This document shows, one piece after another, positions 31,516 to 39,977 of a stretch of 64,000 nt of DNA (position 1 is its first letter; every line of letters starts with the position of its first letter). The notes below the pieces were generated by a model. That model made no database searches. It worked only from the letters and a program-made list of their open reading frames with translations, and was not told where the DNA came from. Source of the DNA: Bog-756 sp963713625 (GTDB lineage Bacteria > Actinomycetota > Acidimicrobiia > Acidimicrobiales > RAAP-2); NCBI GenBank assembly GCA_963713625.1, contig CAVQMN010000004.1, forward strand, positions 124,001-188,000, written 5' to 3'. Position numbers and translations under genes: made by a program.

Positions 31516-32658
31516 ATGGTCATGACCGAGGTGGCGCGGCCCGTGGCTCCCCCCGCCGGACGGCTCACCAGATTGCATCGCTCCCTCAGCCCGGCCGAGT
31601 GGCGTCGGACGAGGTGGATGTTCGGCTCCATCGTGGCCCTGCACGTCATCGGCTTCGGGGTGTTCATCGCCTTCGTGGTTCCCAACCACTACAAGGGCCT
31701 CGGGATCGGGGTGAGCGTGCTCGCCTACACCCTCGGCCTCCGCCATGCCTTCGACGCCGACCACATCTCGGCCATCGACAACACCACCCGCAAGCTCATG
31801 CACGAGCGCCGGGGGGTGGAGGGGTCGAAGCGGCCCGTGAGCGTCGGCTACTGGTTCTCGCTCGGGCACTCGACCATCGTGGTGGCCATCGGGGTGGGCA
31901 TCGTCGTGGCCGAGAAGACCGTCTTCGGAGCCGTCTCGAACACCCACTCGGGTCTGGAGCAGTTCGGGGGCGTCTTCGGCACCATCGTGTCGGCCACCTT
32001 CCTCTACCTGATCGCCATCCTCAATTTCGTCATCCTGGCCGGGATCGTCAAGGTGTTCCGGGACATGCGCAAAGGGACCTTCGATGAGGCCGAGCTGGAG
32101 CAGCATCTGCAGAACCGCGGGCTCATGTACCGCTTCTTCGGCAAATGGATGGGGTCGATCACCAAGGAGTGGCAGATGTACCCGGTGGGGGTGGTGTTCG
32201 GCCTCGGCTTCGACACGGCCACCGAAGTCGCCCTCCTCGCCACCACCGCCGTGCTCGCCACCCAGCACCTTCCCTGGTACTCCATCATGTGCCTGCCCAT
32301 TCTCTTCACCGCGGGCATGGCCCTCATGGACACGCTCGATGGCTGCTTCATGAACGTCGCCTACGGCTGGGCGTTCTTCAATCCGGTTCGCAAGGTCTAT
32401 TACAACCTGGCCATCACCGGGCTGTCGGTGGCCATCTGCTTCTTCATCGGCACCGTCGAACTGCTCGCCCTGCTGCCGGCCGAGTTGCATCTCCACGGTC
32501 AGTTCTGGAATGACATGGCCGGATTCAACATCAATACGGCCGGCTTCATCATCGTGGGCATGTTCATCGTGACCTGGGCGGGGGCGCTGCTCATCTGGCG
32601 CTACGGCAGGATCGAGGAGAAGTGGAGCGCCGAACTCAGGGGTGCGGAGCCAGCCTGA
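31516..32658 (+). CDS. Nickel/cobalt permease, NiCoT family
   Basis: High-affinity single-component Ni2+ (or Co2+) importer, 380 residues, about eight TM segments. The TM2 signature RHAFDADHI (76-84; His-77, Asp-80 and His-83 bind metal) is intact, and GLGFDTATE and GMALMDTLDG, the other family signatures, are present. GGAGGAGGAG precedes the ATG by 7 nt. Its own promoter overlaps a Nur-like box, so expression is probably repressed when nickel is plentiful. Likely consumers (urease, [NiFe]-hydrogenase, nickel superoxide dismutase) are not in the window. Confidence 0.94.
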   Translation: MVMTEVARPVAPPAGRLTRLHRSLSPAEWRRTRWMFGSIVALHVIGFGVFIAFVVPNHYKGLGIGVSVLAYTLGLRHAFDADHISAIDNTTRKLMHERRGVEGSKRPVSVGYWFSLGHSTIVVAIGVGIVVAEKTVFGAVSNTHSGLEQFGGVFGTIVSATFLYLIAILNFVILAGIVKVFRDMRKGTFDEAELEQHLQNRGLMYRFFGKWMGSITKEWQMYPVGVVFGLGFDTATEVALLATTAVLATQHLPWYSIMCLPILFTAGMALMDTLDGCFMNVAYGWAFFNPVRKVYYNLAITGLSVAICFFIGTVELLALLPAELHLHGQFWNDMAGFNINTAGFIIVGMFIVTWAGALLIWRYGRIEEKWSAELRGAEPA

Positions 32659-32706
32659 CGGTCCGGCCGCCCTGGCGCCGGCCGTGAAAGGTCGGGCCTC
32701 GACCCC

Positions 32707-34803
32707 TCAGGTGCCGCAGGGAAGGCTCGAGTACCAACTCGGTTGCGACTGTGGGGGCAGCGTGGCCCGGTGGGCCTGGGCCAGCGAGCTGGCATGGGAC
32801 CGGCCCAACGACACCAGCTGCGGCAGCAGTCGCTGACCCACCCACTGACCGCCCGGGACGGTGAAATGGACGCCGTCGCCACACCGGAGGGGGACACCGT
32901 CCACCTTGGCGGCGTACCGGCCCGACGGCGAGACCAACGACCCCAGGTCGATCACGCTGGCCACCGACGGGCTGCCCGCCACCGCCGTCTTCAGCAAGGC
33001 GTTGTCAGCCGTCACCCGGGCCGGAGCGTTCTCCGGCCACGGCTGCCCGTCACCCTGCTCCCCGCTGTCGTAGTACGGGGAGGTCAACATGACCACGTGC
33101 GCACCACCGGAGCCGAGTACGGCGATCGCCTGTCGGAACCGGAGATCGGCCCACCGGTCGAATGCCGGCTGGCCGACATGCTGCCAGGATCCGTTGAGCT
33201 CGGTGTCGAGCGTGTCCGCCCGGGCCAGGTAGACGACCACGTCCGGGTCGAACTCGCCCACCAGGGAGCGATAGGCGGTCAGGAGATGCCCGGGATTTCC
33301 CGCCTCACAGGGCAGTCCCGGGGGGACGGTGTACCACAGCACCCGCACCTGGCTCGCTTCGGCCAGCGAGCAGCCGGGCGCCCCCTCGTTCACCACCTGG
33401 GCCCCGTACCGGGCGGCGACGGTGGACATCCCCACCCCGAGTGAGCCGGCCATCGAGTCGCCGACGATGAGGATCCGTACCGGCTGGGCGGACCCGGGCG
33501 TGTCGGTCGACCCGGCCAGGAACGGGAGTTGGTGCTGGCCCACCGCGGCATCGGCGCTCGGGACATAGGCCGACAGGGAAGGTACGAGCAGCGGCATCAG
33601 CGAGACGGTCACGGCGGCGACGGGCACGGCCACCCACGAACGCCACCCGGCCAGCGCGCCGCGACGGACGGGCATCTCGACCAGGTGGAAGGAGGCGGCC
33701 GCGATGACCACGATGACCACCATGCGGGCGGCCAGCAGGGGAACGCCCTGCAGGTGGGTGCGCCCCGAGGTCATGACCAGAAGGACGGGCAGGTACCAGA
33801 GGTACATGCCGTAGGAGATGCGCCCGAGGTACGGCAACGGAGGGACGGACAGGACCTTGCCCACCGGGTGGTCGGCGATCAGTGTCACGGAGCCGATCAC
33901 CGCCGCGGTGGCGAGGGCCAGAAGCAAGAATCCACCGTGGAAGGTGAGGGTGGACGTCTCGGTGACCGTCCGCCACATCACCAGGACCACCACCGCACCG
34001 ACCAGGCCCGCCGACCAGAGAGCTATCCGTCCCCGGCGGGTGCGGACCGGACCCCAGAGGAGGGTCACCGCGGCGAGGGCCGCACCCACCAGCAGGCTCT
34101 GGGCCCTCGTATCGCTCCCGTAGTACGCCCGGTTGATGGCCGTCGTGGTCAGGGCGCTCCCAACCGGGGTGATGAGGGCCATCAGCACGGCCGACCCGAG
34201 GGCTCCGACCGCGGCCACGACCGCCACCACCGCCAGGCGCCCCTTGGCCCCGGTCGGGGCCCCGTCCCGGCGGTGTCGGAGTCGGAGGCCGCCGACCAGG
34301 GCCAGGACGACGAGCGGCCACACCAGGTAGAACTGCTCCTCGATGGCCAGGGACCAGGTGTGGAGGAGCGGCGACGGGTTGGCCACCGTGTCGAAGTAGC
34401 TCGTGTGGGCCGCCATCAGATGCCAGTTGGCGAAATAGCCGACCGTGGCCAGCGTGTCGCCCAGGAGACCCGGTGACCCGAGCACCTGGGGCAACAGGAC
34501 GGCGGTCAACCCGACGACCCCCAGCATGAGGAAGAGGGCAGGGAGCAGCCTTCGGGCCCGACGGGCCCAGAAGGACCGGAGGGCCACTCCCCCGGTCCTG
34601 CGCCACTCGACCAGGAGCAGCGAGGTGATCAGGTAGCCCGACAGGACGAAGAACACGTCGACCCCGAAGTAGCCGCCGATGGCCGAGCTGGGCCAGGCAT
34701 GGTAGAGGATGACCGCGGTGACGGCGAAGGCACGCATCCCGTCGAGCGGGGTGACCCGGGCCCGGTCGTGGGCTCCCGGCGTGGGGTCCTGCACCGGCGT
34801 CAT
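32707..34803 (-). CDS. OafA-like membrane O-acyltransferase with C-terminal SGNH domain
   Basis: About 698 residues in two parts: an acyltransferase-3 membrane domain (about 1-380, ten or so TM segments; VTPLDGMRAFAVTAVILYH, FFVLSGYLIT, LLHTWSLAIEEQFYLVWPL) and an extracytoplasmic SGNH hydrolase-like domain with ILIVGDSMAG (nucleophile Ser about 447) and DGVHF (Asp/His about 642-645). Such proteins acetylate surface polysaccharide, peptidoglycan or secreted sugars. ATG 34803 is used; a TTG at 34824 has a better-placed AAGGGGGG and could be the real start. No polysaccharide genes are adjacent, so the target is unknown. Convergent with the nickel permease (48 nt). Confidence 0.9.
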   Translation of the reverse strand: MTPVQDPTPGAHDRARVTPLDGMRAFAVTAVILYHAWPSSAIGGYFGVDVFFVLSGYLITSLLLVEWRRTGGVALRSFWARRARRLLPALFLMLGVVGLTAVLLPQVLGSPGLLGDTLATVGYFANWHLMAAHTSYFDTVANPSPLLHTWSLAIEEQFYLVWPLVVLALVGGLRLRHRRDGAPTGAKGRLAVVAVVAAVGALGSAVLMALITPVGSALTTTAINRAYYGSDTRAQSLLVGAALAAVTLLWGPVRTRRGRIALWSAGLVGAVVVLVMWRTVTETSTLTFHGGFLLLALATAAVIGSVTLIADHPVGKVLSVPPLPYLGRISYGMYLWYLPVLLVMTSGRTHLQGVPLLAARMVVIVVIAAASFHLVEMPVRRGALAGWRSWVAVPVAAVTVSLMPLLVPSLSAYVPSADAAVGQHQLPFLAGSTDTPGSAQPVRILIVGDSMAGSLGVGMSTVAARYGAQVVNEGAPGCSLAEASQVRVLWYTVPPGLPCEAGNPGHLLTAYRSLVGEFDPDVVVYLARADTLDTELNGSWQHVGQPAFDRWADLRFRQAIAVLGSGGAHVVMLTSPYYDSGEQGDGQPWPENAPARVTADNALLKTAVAGSPSVASVIDLGSLVSPSGRYAAKVDGVPLRCGDGVHFTVPGGQWVGQRLLPQLVSLGRSHASSLAQAHRATLPPQSQPSWYSSLPCGT

Positions 34804-34963
34804 CGAACTGCTCGTCGACCGCAATGCACCCCCCTTTGGTGAAGTCTCAGCCCCCGGCAAAGCCGAACTATACCGAAGGCCCGTTCAGAGCCGGCCTGAG
34901 GAACGGTACCCTCCCCACCCGGCCGGAAACCCGGCGGTCGGACCCACCACCCACCGACGACGC

Positions 34964-36472
34964 TCAGTGGGCTGCGGCCGAGGTGGCCGCAGCCCCGGAT
35001 TCCGCCGAATCGACCTGGTCACGACCGGGGTTGGCGTCGATCAGGATGCCACCGATCACCGCGGCCACCACCAGGGAACCGGCGGCCCACGCACTGGCCA
35101 CGGCATAGCCGTGCACCGTGGCCTTCAGCACCGTGGCCGGAGTCCGGACGTGCGAGGCGAGATAGGCCGCGGCGGCGGTAGCGGCGATGGTGTTCAAGAG
35201 CGCGGTGCCGATGGAGGCGCCGATCTGTTGCGAGGTGTTGGTGGTCGCCGAGGTGATGCCGACGTCCCTGGGCTCGGCCTTGTTGGTGGCCGTGCTGATG
35301 CACGGCACCAGCGCCAGTCCGAGCCCGAAGCCCAACAGGAGTTCGGTCGGCAGCAGGTGGGTGGCGTACGACGCGTCGGGAGTGAGCTGGGTCAGGAGGC
35401 CCACGCCCAGAGCAGCGATCAGCATCCCCGGGACGACCAGGAGTCGGGTGCGCAGGTAGGGCATCACCCGGCTGGCCAGCTGGGTGGAGGTCAGGCCATT
35501 GACCGCCATCAGCGGAAGGAAGGCCACACCGGTCTTCAGTGGGGAGTAGTCGTCGACGGTCTGCAGCAGATAGGTGAGCGAGAGGAACGTCCCGTACATG
35601 GCCAGCACGGCGAAGATGATGGCCAGAAAGGATCCGGCCCGGTTGCGGTCGGCCAGAATGCGCATGGGCAGGAGCGGGCTGGCCACCTGGGTCTGGACGA
35701 TCACGAAGATGAACAGCAGCAGTGCAGCCACGACCAGCGGGACGATGACATGGGCTGAGCTCCATCCCGAGGTCGCGGCCTCACCCAGCCCGTAGACCAG
35801 GGCCACCAGACCGCCACAGCCGAGAATGGCGCCGGGTATGTCGAGCTTGACCCCGAGGTTGCCCGACCGCTCGGGAATCATGGTGACGGCGCCGAAGGCG
35901 ACCAGTGCGGCGATGGGCAGGTTGACGTACAGGCACCACCGCCAATCGACGTACTGGGTGAGGAAACCACCGAGGATGAGCCCGAACGCGGCTCCGCTCA
36001 CGGCGATGGCGACATAGATCCCGAAGGCCCGGCCCCGCTCGCGTGGATCGGTGAAGGTGGTGGCCAACAGCGACAGGACCGACGGGGCCAACAGGGCTCC
36101 GAACGACCCCTGCAGGGCGCGGGCTCCGATCAGCATGGCGGTGTCCTGGGAGGCACCACCGATGGCCGAGGCCACCGCGAAGCCCACGACCCCGATGATC
36201 AGGGTGCGTTTGGGCCCGACCAGGTCACTGATGCGGCCACCCAGGAGTAGCAGGCCGCCGAACCCCAGCGTGTAGGCCGTCACCACCCACTGTCGGTCGG
36301 CGTTGGAGAACCCGAGCGACCGCTGGGCCGAGGGGAGGGCGATGATCATGATGGTGGTGTCGAGCACCACCATGAGCTGGGCGCCGGCGATGATGACGAG
36401 GATCCACCAGTGGGCCCGGGACGTGGCCCCCGATGGCCCGGTCCGGCCGCCCACCGTCTCCACGTCGGTCAC
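34964..36472 (-). CDS. DHA2-family (14-TM) MFS drug/metabolite exporter
   Basis: About 502 residues with 14 predicted TM segments. MFS motif GGLLLLGGRISDLVGPKR lies between TM2 and TM3, motif C-like GAAFGLILGGFL marks the antiporter group, and VVLDTTIMIIALPSAQ in TM1 is typical of EmrB/QacA exporters. The start is uncertain: GTG 36472 (VTDVETVGG) gives a normal short N-tail, TTG 36535 is possible, and longer forms would overlap the upstream MDMPI-like gene. Substrate unknown. It lies 67 nt after that gene and could share its transcript. Confidence 0.88.
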   Translation of the reverse strand: MTDVETVGGRTGPSGATSRAHWWILVIIAGAQLMVVLDTTIMIIALPSAQRSLGFSNADRQWVVTAYTLGFGGLLLLGGRISDLVGPKRTLIIGVVGFAVASAIGGASQDTAMLIGARALQGSFGALLAPSVLSLLATTFTDPRERGRAFGIYVAIAVSGAAFGLILGGFLTQYVDWRWCLYVNLPIAALVAFGAVTMIPERSGNLGVKLDIPGAILGCGGLVALVYGLGEAATSGWSSAHVIVPLVVAALLLFIFVIVQTQVASPLLPMRILADRNRAGSFLAIIFAVLAMYGTFLSLTYLLQTVDDYSPLKTGVAFLPLMAVNGLTSTQLASRVMPYLRTRLLVVPGMLIAALGVGLLTQLTPDASYATHLLPTELLLGFGLGLALVPCISTATNKAEPRDVGITSATTNTSQQIGASIGTALLNTIAATAAAAYLASHVRTPATVLKATVHGYAVASAWAAGSLVVAAVIGGILIDANPGRDQVDSAESGAAATSAAAH

Positions 36473-36539
36473 CGACGGTGCCCGCTCAGCCGGGCCCTCG
36501 ATGTCGTCGTCCGCTCCTCGGGAGTACGTCGCCAACCGG

Positions 36540-37349
36540 TCAGACCCCGGGGAAGATCCGACGCAGGACATCGAGATCGACCCCGGCGGTCTGCAGCGCC
36601 GGTGCGTGGGCCGGGTCGAGACGACCGTAGAGGAGTCGGATGAACGCCTCCGCCGGTAGCTCCAGCGTGGCGGCTGCCGGCGAGGACCCCGCGTCGGGGC
36701 CGCGGCCGTTGTCCAGACCCTCGAGCGCAGCCCCCTCGGCCCCGGCCACCAGCAGAAACCTCCGGGCCGGATCGTGGGTGACGACGTTGACCCGCAGCGG
36801 CGCCTCGACCGGCGTTCCGGTCCGCGCCACGAGGGAGCCCATCGTGTCGATGAGCAGCCCGACGGCATCGGGGGCGATGACCGCAGTCGGGTTGCGGGTC
36901 ACCTCGACGTCCCAGGTATGGAGGGCATGTTCGCCCAGTCGAAGCCTCACCACATCCGAGAGCCTCTGCTCCGCCCCGAACATCGACAGGACCCAACCCT
37001 GGCGCTCCGCTTCACTCAGCCCGTGCAGTTCGTCGAGGAGCTTGCGATCGGAGACCAGGGCATCGGCGGCCTGCATCTCGGGTGGTTTGGCGTTCCATCG
37101 CTCCCAGATGGGCTGGAACGCGTCCGGGCCCGGTGCCGGCTCACCCCGGCGTCCGGCTTCGACGAACAGGATGAAGATCTCCGCCCCGGATCCGAGGTGG
37201 GAGAGGACCTGGGCCACCGACCACTCGGCGGCATAGGACGGACCGGCCACTTGTTCGGCGGTCAGGTCGGCCACCTGCGCGGCCAGCCGGTGGTGCGAGC
37301 TCGTCGCCGCCGCGAGCCAGCGATCGAGTGATGCCGTGTCCTCAGTCAT
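36540..37349 (-). CDS. Maleylpyruvate isomerase/mycothiol-dependent DinB-fold family protein
   Basis: A 269-residue protein with an N-terminal four-helix DinB/MDMPI domain (AAEWSVAQVLSHLGSGAEIF, with His about 52; GEHALHTWDVEV carrying two further metal His) and a C-terminal SCP2/MDMPI-C-like half. The family (TIGR03083-like) uses a zinc or nickel site and often mycothiol, but most members have no known substrate. The ATG at 37349 is used. It is 26 nt upstream-adjacent to an aldo/keto reductase gene read the same way, and may form an operon with the downstream exporter. Confidence 0.85.
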   Translation of the reverse strand: MTEDTASLDRWLAAATSSHHRLAAQVADLTAEQVAGPSYAAEWSVAQVLSHLGSGAEIFILFVEAGRRGEPAPGPDAFQPIWERWNAKPPEMQAADALVSDRKLLDELHGLSEAERQGWVLSMFGAEQRLSDVVRLRLGEHALHTWDVEVTRNPTAVIAPDAVGLLIDTMGSLVARTGTPVEAPLRVNVVTHDPARRFLLVAGAEGAALEGLDNGRGPDAGSSPAAATLELPAEAFIRLLYGRLDPAHAPALQTAGVDLDVLRRIFPGV

Positions 37350-37374
37350 GCCTCATCCTCGTTCGTCCTTGTCG

Positions 37375-38238
37375 TCAGTTCGGGATGTAGTCGAACGTGT
37401 CGGGATCCGGCCCCGTCCGCTCGTCCCGGTTGAGAGCCGTCACCCGGTCCATGTCCGCGGCCGCCAACTCGAAGTCGAAGATCTCGAAGTTCTCCTGCAT
37501 GCGGGAGGGGGTGACCGACTTCGGGAACACGATGTCACCGCGCTGGATGTGCCAGCGCAACACCACTTGCGCCGGGGTCTTCCCGACCGCGGCGGCGATG
37601 TCCCTGACCGCCGGGTCATCGAGCACCTTGCCCTGGGCGATCGGTGACCACGCCTCGGTGGCGATCCCGTGTCCGGCGTCGTAGGACCGCACGTCGCCCT
37701 GGGTGAGATAGGGGTGCACCTCGACCTGGTTCACCGCGGGTACGACGTCGGTGTGGGCCCGCAGTCGCTCGAGGTGTGAGGGCTGGAAGTTCGACACGCC
37801 GATCGATCGGGCCCGGCCGTCACGTTGGAACTCCTCGAGCACCAACCAGGTCGACACAAAGTCGCCGCCGTAGAGCGTGGGCAGCGGCCAGTGGATCAAG
37901 AAAAGATCGACAAAGTCGAAGCCCAGCTCGAGCAACGTCTCGTCGAAGGCCCGGCGGGCGTCGTCGGGACGGTGGAATCCGTTGTTCAGTTTGCTGGTGA
38001 CGAACACGTCCGACCGGTCGAGACCCGATCGGGCCACGGCCCGGCCGACCCCTTTCTCGTTCCGGTACATCTCGGCGGTGTCGATGTGCCGGTAGCCGAT
38101 GTCGAGGGCCCTGGCCGTGGCCGCCTCGGTCTCTGCCGGCGGGATCTGGAACACCCCGAAGCCGAGCTGGGGGATGGAGCGGCCGTCGTTGAGGGGAACG
38201 GCGGGGACGGGGTCCGCACCGGGTCCATGGAGATCCAC
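37375..38238 (-). CDS. Aldo/keto reductase
   Basis: NADPH-dependent carbonyl reductase, 287 residues, TIM barrel with the complete catalytic tetrad Asp-53, Tyr-58, Lys-83 and His-116 (GYRHIDTAEMYRNE, VTSKL, LIHWP). SIGVSNFQPSHLERL and the C-terminal cofactor loop IVFPKSVTPSRMQENF are typical of the AKR5/2,5-diketo-D-gluconate reductase group. GTG 38238 is chosen because GAGGAGG lies eight nt upstream; a longer frame to 38295 has no such site. Physiological substrate unknown. Confidence 0.9.
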   Translation of the reverse strand: MDLHGPGADPVPAVPLNDGRSIPQLGFGVFQIPPAETEAATARALDIGYRHIDTAEMYRNEKGVGRAVARSGLDRSDVFVTSKLNNGFHRPDDARRAFDETLLELGFDFVDLFLIHWPLPTLYGGDFVSTWLVLEEFQRDGRARSIGVSNFQPSHLERLRAHTDVVPAVNQVEVHPYLTQGDVRSYDAGHGIATEAWSPIAQGKVLDDPAVRDIAAAVGKTPAQVVLRWHIQRGDIVFPKSVTPSRMQENFEIFDFELAAADMDRVTALNRDERTGPDPDTFDYIPN

Positions 38239-38331
38239 TTCGACTTCCTCCTCATCTCCGCCCGTCCGATCGAGACCGACCCTACCGGGGTCCATCCCCG
38301 CACGCGATCACAGCCCTACAGTCCGGCAGTC

Positions 38332-38394
38332 CGTGTGGCCCGTGTGGCCCGTGTGGCCCGTGTGGCCCCGGTGGCCCCGGTGGTCCGGTGGCCC
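38332..38394. repeat. 9-bp GC-rich minisatellite, about seven units
   Basis: Four exact copies of CGTGTGGCC (38332-38367) are followed by three degenerate copies (CCGGTGGCC, CCGGTGGTC, CGGTGGCCC) to 38394, then irregular GGC/CCG-rich sequence to about 38440. It lies in the gap between the cupin stop and the aldo/keto reductase start. Translated on the minus strand it yields collagen-like peptides, but no ribosome site or similarity supports coding. Confidence 0.8.
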
Positions 38395-38467
38395 GGCAGT
38401 CCGGCGCCCGGCAGCCCCGGTGGTCCGGCGATCCCGGTCACCGGGTCACCGACCACGCCTCCGTCAC

Positions 38468-38845
38468 TCAGCTGTAGTCGACCTGACCCGCACCCGGGGT
38501 GCCGATGGCGAAGGCCAGGCCTCGCAGCGGGGCGTTCTTGCTGGCCGGCCAGATGCTGTGGGTGGTGTCCGGCGGCGTGTAGACGAGATCGCCGGTGTGG
38601 ACCTCCCGCTCCTCGTCGGCGATCTTCATGATGCCGTGGCCGGCCAGGATGTAATAGAACTCGTGGGTCGGGTGGGAGTGCGCCTCGACGGCGCCACCGC
38701 CGGCGATCTCCCACTCGCTGACCAGTTCGAGGAATCCGCCCTCGGTCGCAGCTCGCATCTCCTGCGGCGGGACGAGCCACCAGACCGGGGTGGTGCCGTT
38801 GTGCTCGATGACCGGGGCCACGCCCTCGTTCGACCGGATGTCCAT
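38468..38845 (-). CDS. Single-domain cupin protein
   Basis: A 125-residue cupin. Motif 1 is AHSHPTHEFYYILAGHG (two His and a Glu for metal binding) and motif 2 is PPDTTHSIWP with the third His. AAAGGAGA nine nt upstream supports the ATG. Small cupins of this kind include sugar isomerases, dioxygenases and sensor domains; nothing here singles one out. It lies between two aldo/keto reductase genes on the same strand. Confidence 0.87.
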   Translation of the reverse strand: MDIRSNEGVAPVIEHNGTTPVWWLVPPQEMRAATEGGFLELVSEWEIAGGGAVEAHSHPTHEFYYILAGHGIMKIADEEREVHTGDLVYTPPDTTHSIWPASKNAPLRGLAFAIGTPGAGQVDYS

Positions 38846-38937
38846 AGCCGGAACTCTCCTTTGACGGTGGATCCCAAAAACTGTAGCGGCGACACCCCAA
38901 CCCGGACGATCGCCTCCGCGACCCGTTCCACCATCGC

Positions 38938-39924
38938 CTATCCGTGCTGCCAGAAACGGCCCTGCAGGCTCTGGATCCCCCGGAGGGCGACACGGTCGAG
39001 GCGGGCGAGATCATCCTCGTCGATGCTCCACCCCAGTGCGCCGGCGTTCTCCTCCGCCTGCTTTCGGTTCTTGGCCCCGGGTATCGGGACCGCCCCTTTG
39101 GCCATGACCCAGTTCAGCGCCACCTGGCTGGGCACCTTTCCTCCGTACTTGTCGCCGATACGGCGCAGCTCGGCCACCACCCCGTCGACCACCTCCATCG
39201 GGTGGTTGGAGAAATTCCGCTTGCCCGGGGGTGGGTTCGAGGCCGAGTACTTGCCGGTCAGCCGGCCCTGGCCGATGGGTGAATAGGCCAGGGGGAGGAC
39301 GCCGAGCTCCTGGCAGGCTGCGATCAATCCGCCGGTCTCGGGGGACCGCCTGAGCAGTGAGAACTCGATCTGGTTGGTGGCCAGCCGCATGTCGTGGCGC
39401 TGCAGCGCCTCGGCCATCGACCGGGTCTCCTTCACCGAGTAGTTCGAGACGCCCACCGCCTTGACCAGGCCGGCCTGGTGGGCGTCGGCCAGGGCGGCGG
39501 CCAGGGCCGAGTGGGAACGGAGACTGACCGGGCCGTGGAGTTGATAGAGGTCGACGGCGGGGACACCGAGGCGGCTCAGCGAAGCCCGGAGGGCCTTCAT
39601 GAGTGCGCCGCGGACCTCCAACTTCCAGGGCGAGGGCATGAACTTGGTGGCGATGACGGCCGACCGGGCCCGCTCGGGATCCTCGGTCAGCAGGGCCCCG
39701 AGGATCCGCTCGCTCTCCCCCCGGCCGTACACCTCGGCGGTATCGAACAGGGTCACGCCGGCGTCGATGGAGGCACCCCACGCCCCCTTGATCGATTCCC
39801 GGGTGAGGTCGGCGTCGTAGCCGCCCATGCCCCAGGTGGATCGGTCGCCCCAGGCCCAGGTGCCCACCCCGATCGGGGGAATCGACACATCGGAGCCGGC
39901 GAGGGTGTACTGGTCGGGGATCAT
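38938..39924 (-). CDS. Aldo/keto reductase
   Basis: 328 residues, TIM barrel. Catalytic tetrad Asp-61, Tyr-66, Lys-94 and His-130 (LFDTAEVYGRGESE, IATKF, LYQLHGP). The C-terminal cofactor-binding segment is AVPIPGAKNRKQAEENAGAL. The sequence resembles the AKR families related to pyridoxal reductase and plant Tas-like enzymes and is not closely similar to the other reductase in this cluster. ATG 39924 (MIPDQYTL) is preferred over an in-frame extension to 39948. Divergent from the flavin monooxygenase. Confidence 0.9.
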   Translation of the reverse strand: MIPDQYTLAGSDVSIPPIGVGTWAWGDRSTWGMGGYDADLTRESIKGAWGASIDAGVTLFDTAEVYGRGESERILGALLTEDPERARSAVIATKFMPSPWKLEVRGALMKALRASLSRLGVPAVDLYQLHGPVSLRSHSALAAALADAHQAGLVKAVGVSNYSVKETRSMAEALQRHDMRLATNQIEFSLLRRSPETGGLIAACQELGVLPLAYSPIGQGRLTGKYSASNPPPGKRNFSNHPMEVVDGVVAELRRIGDKYGGKVPSQVALNWVMAKGAVPIPGAKNRKQAEENAGALGWSIDEDDLARLDRVALRGIQSLQGRFWQHG

Positions 39925-39977
39925 CGCTGTACGGTACCGCCCCCGCACGGTTTCCGGCGGTGTGATGGACTCATTGC

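Noticed and set aside
38316..39014. 232-codon minus-strand frame ending in collagen-like repeats
   Set aside because: It overlaps the cupin gene in another frame and its C-terminus is just the translated 9-bp minisatellite.
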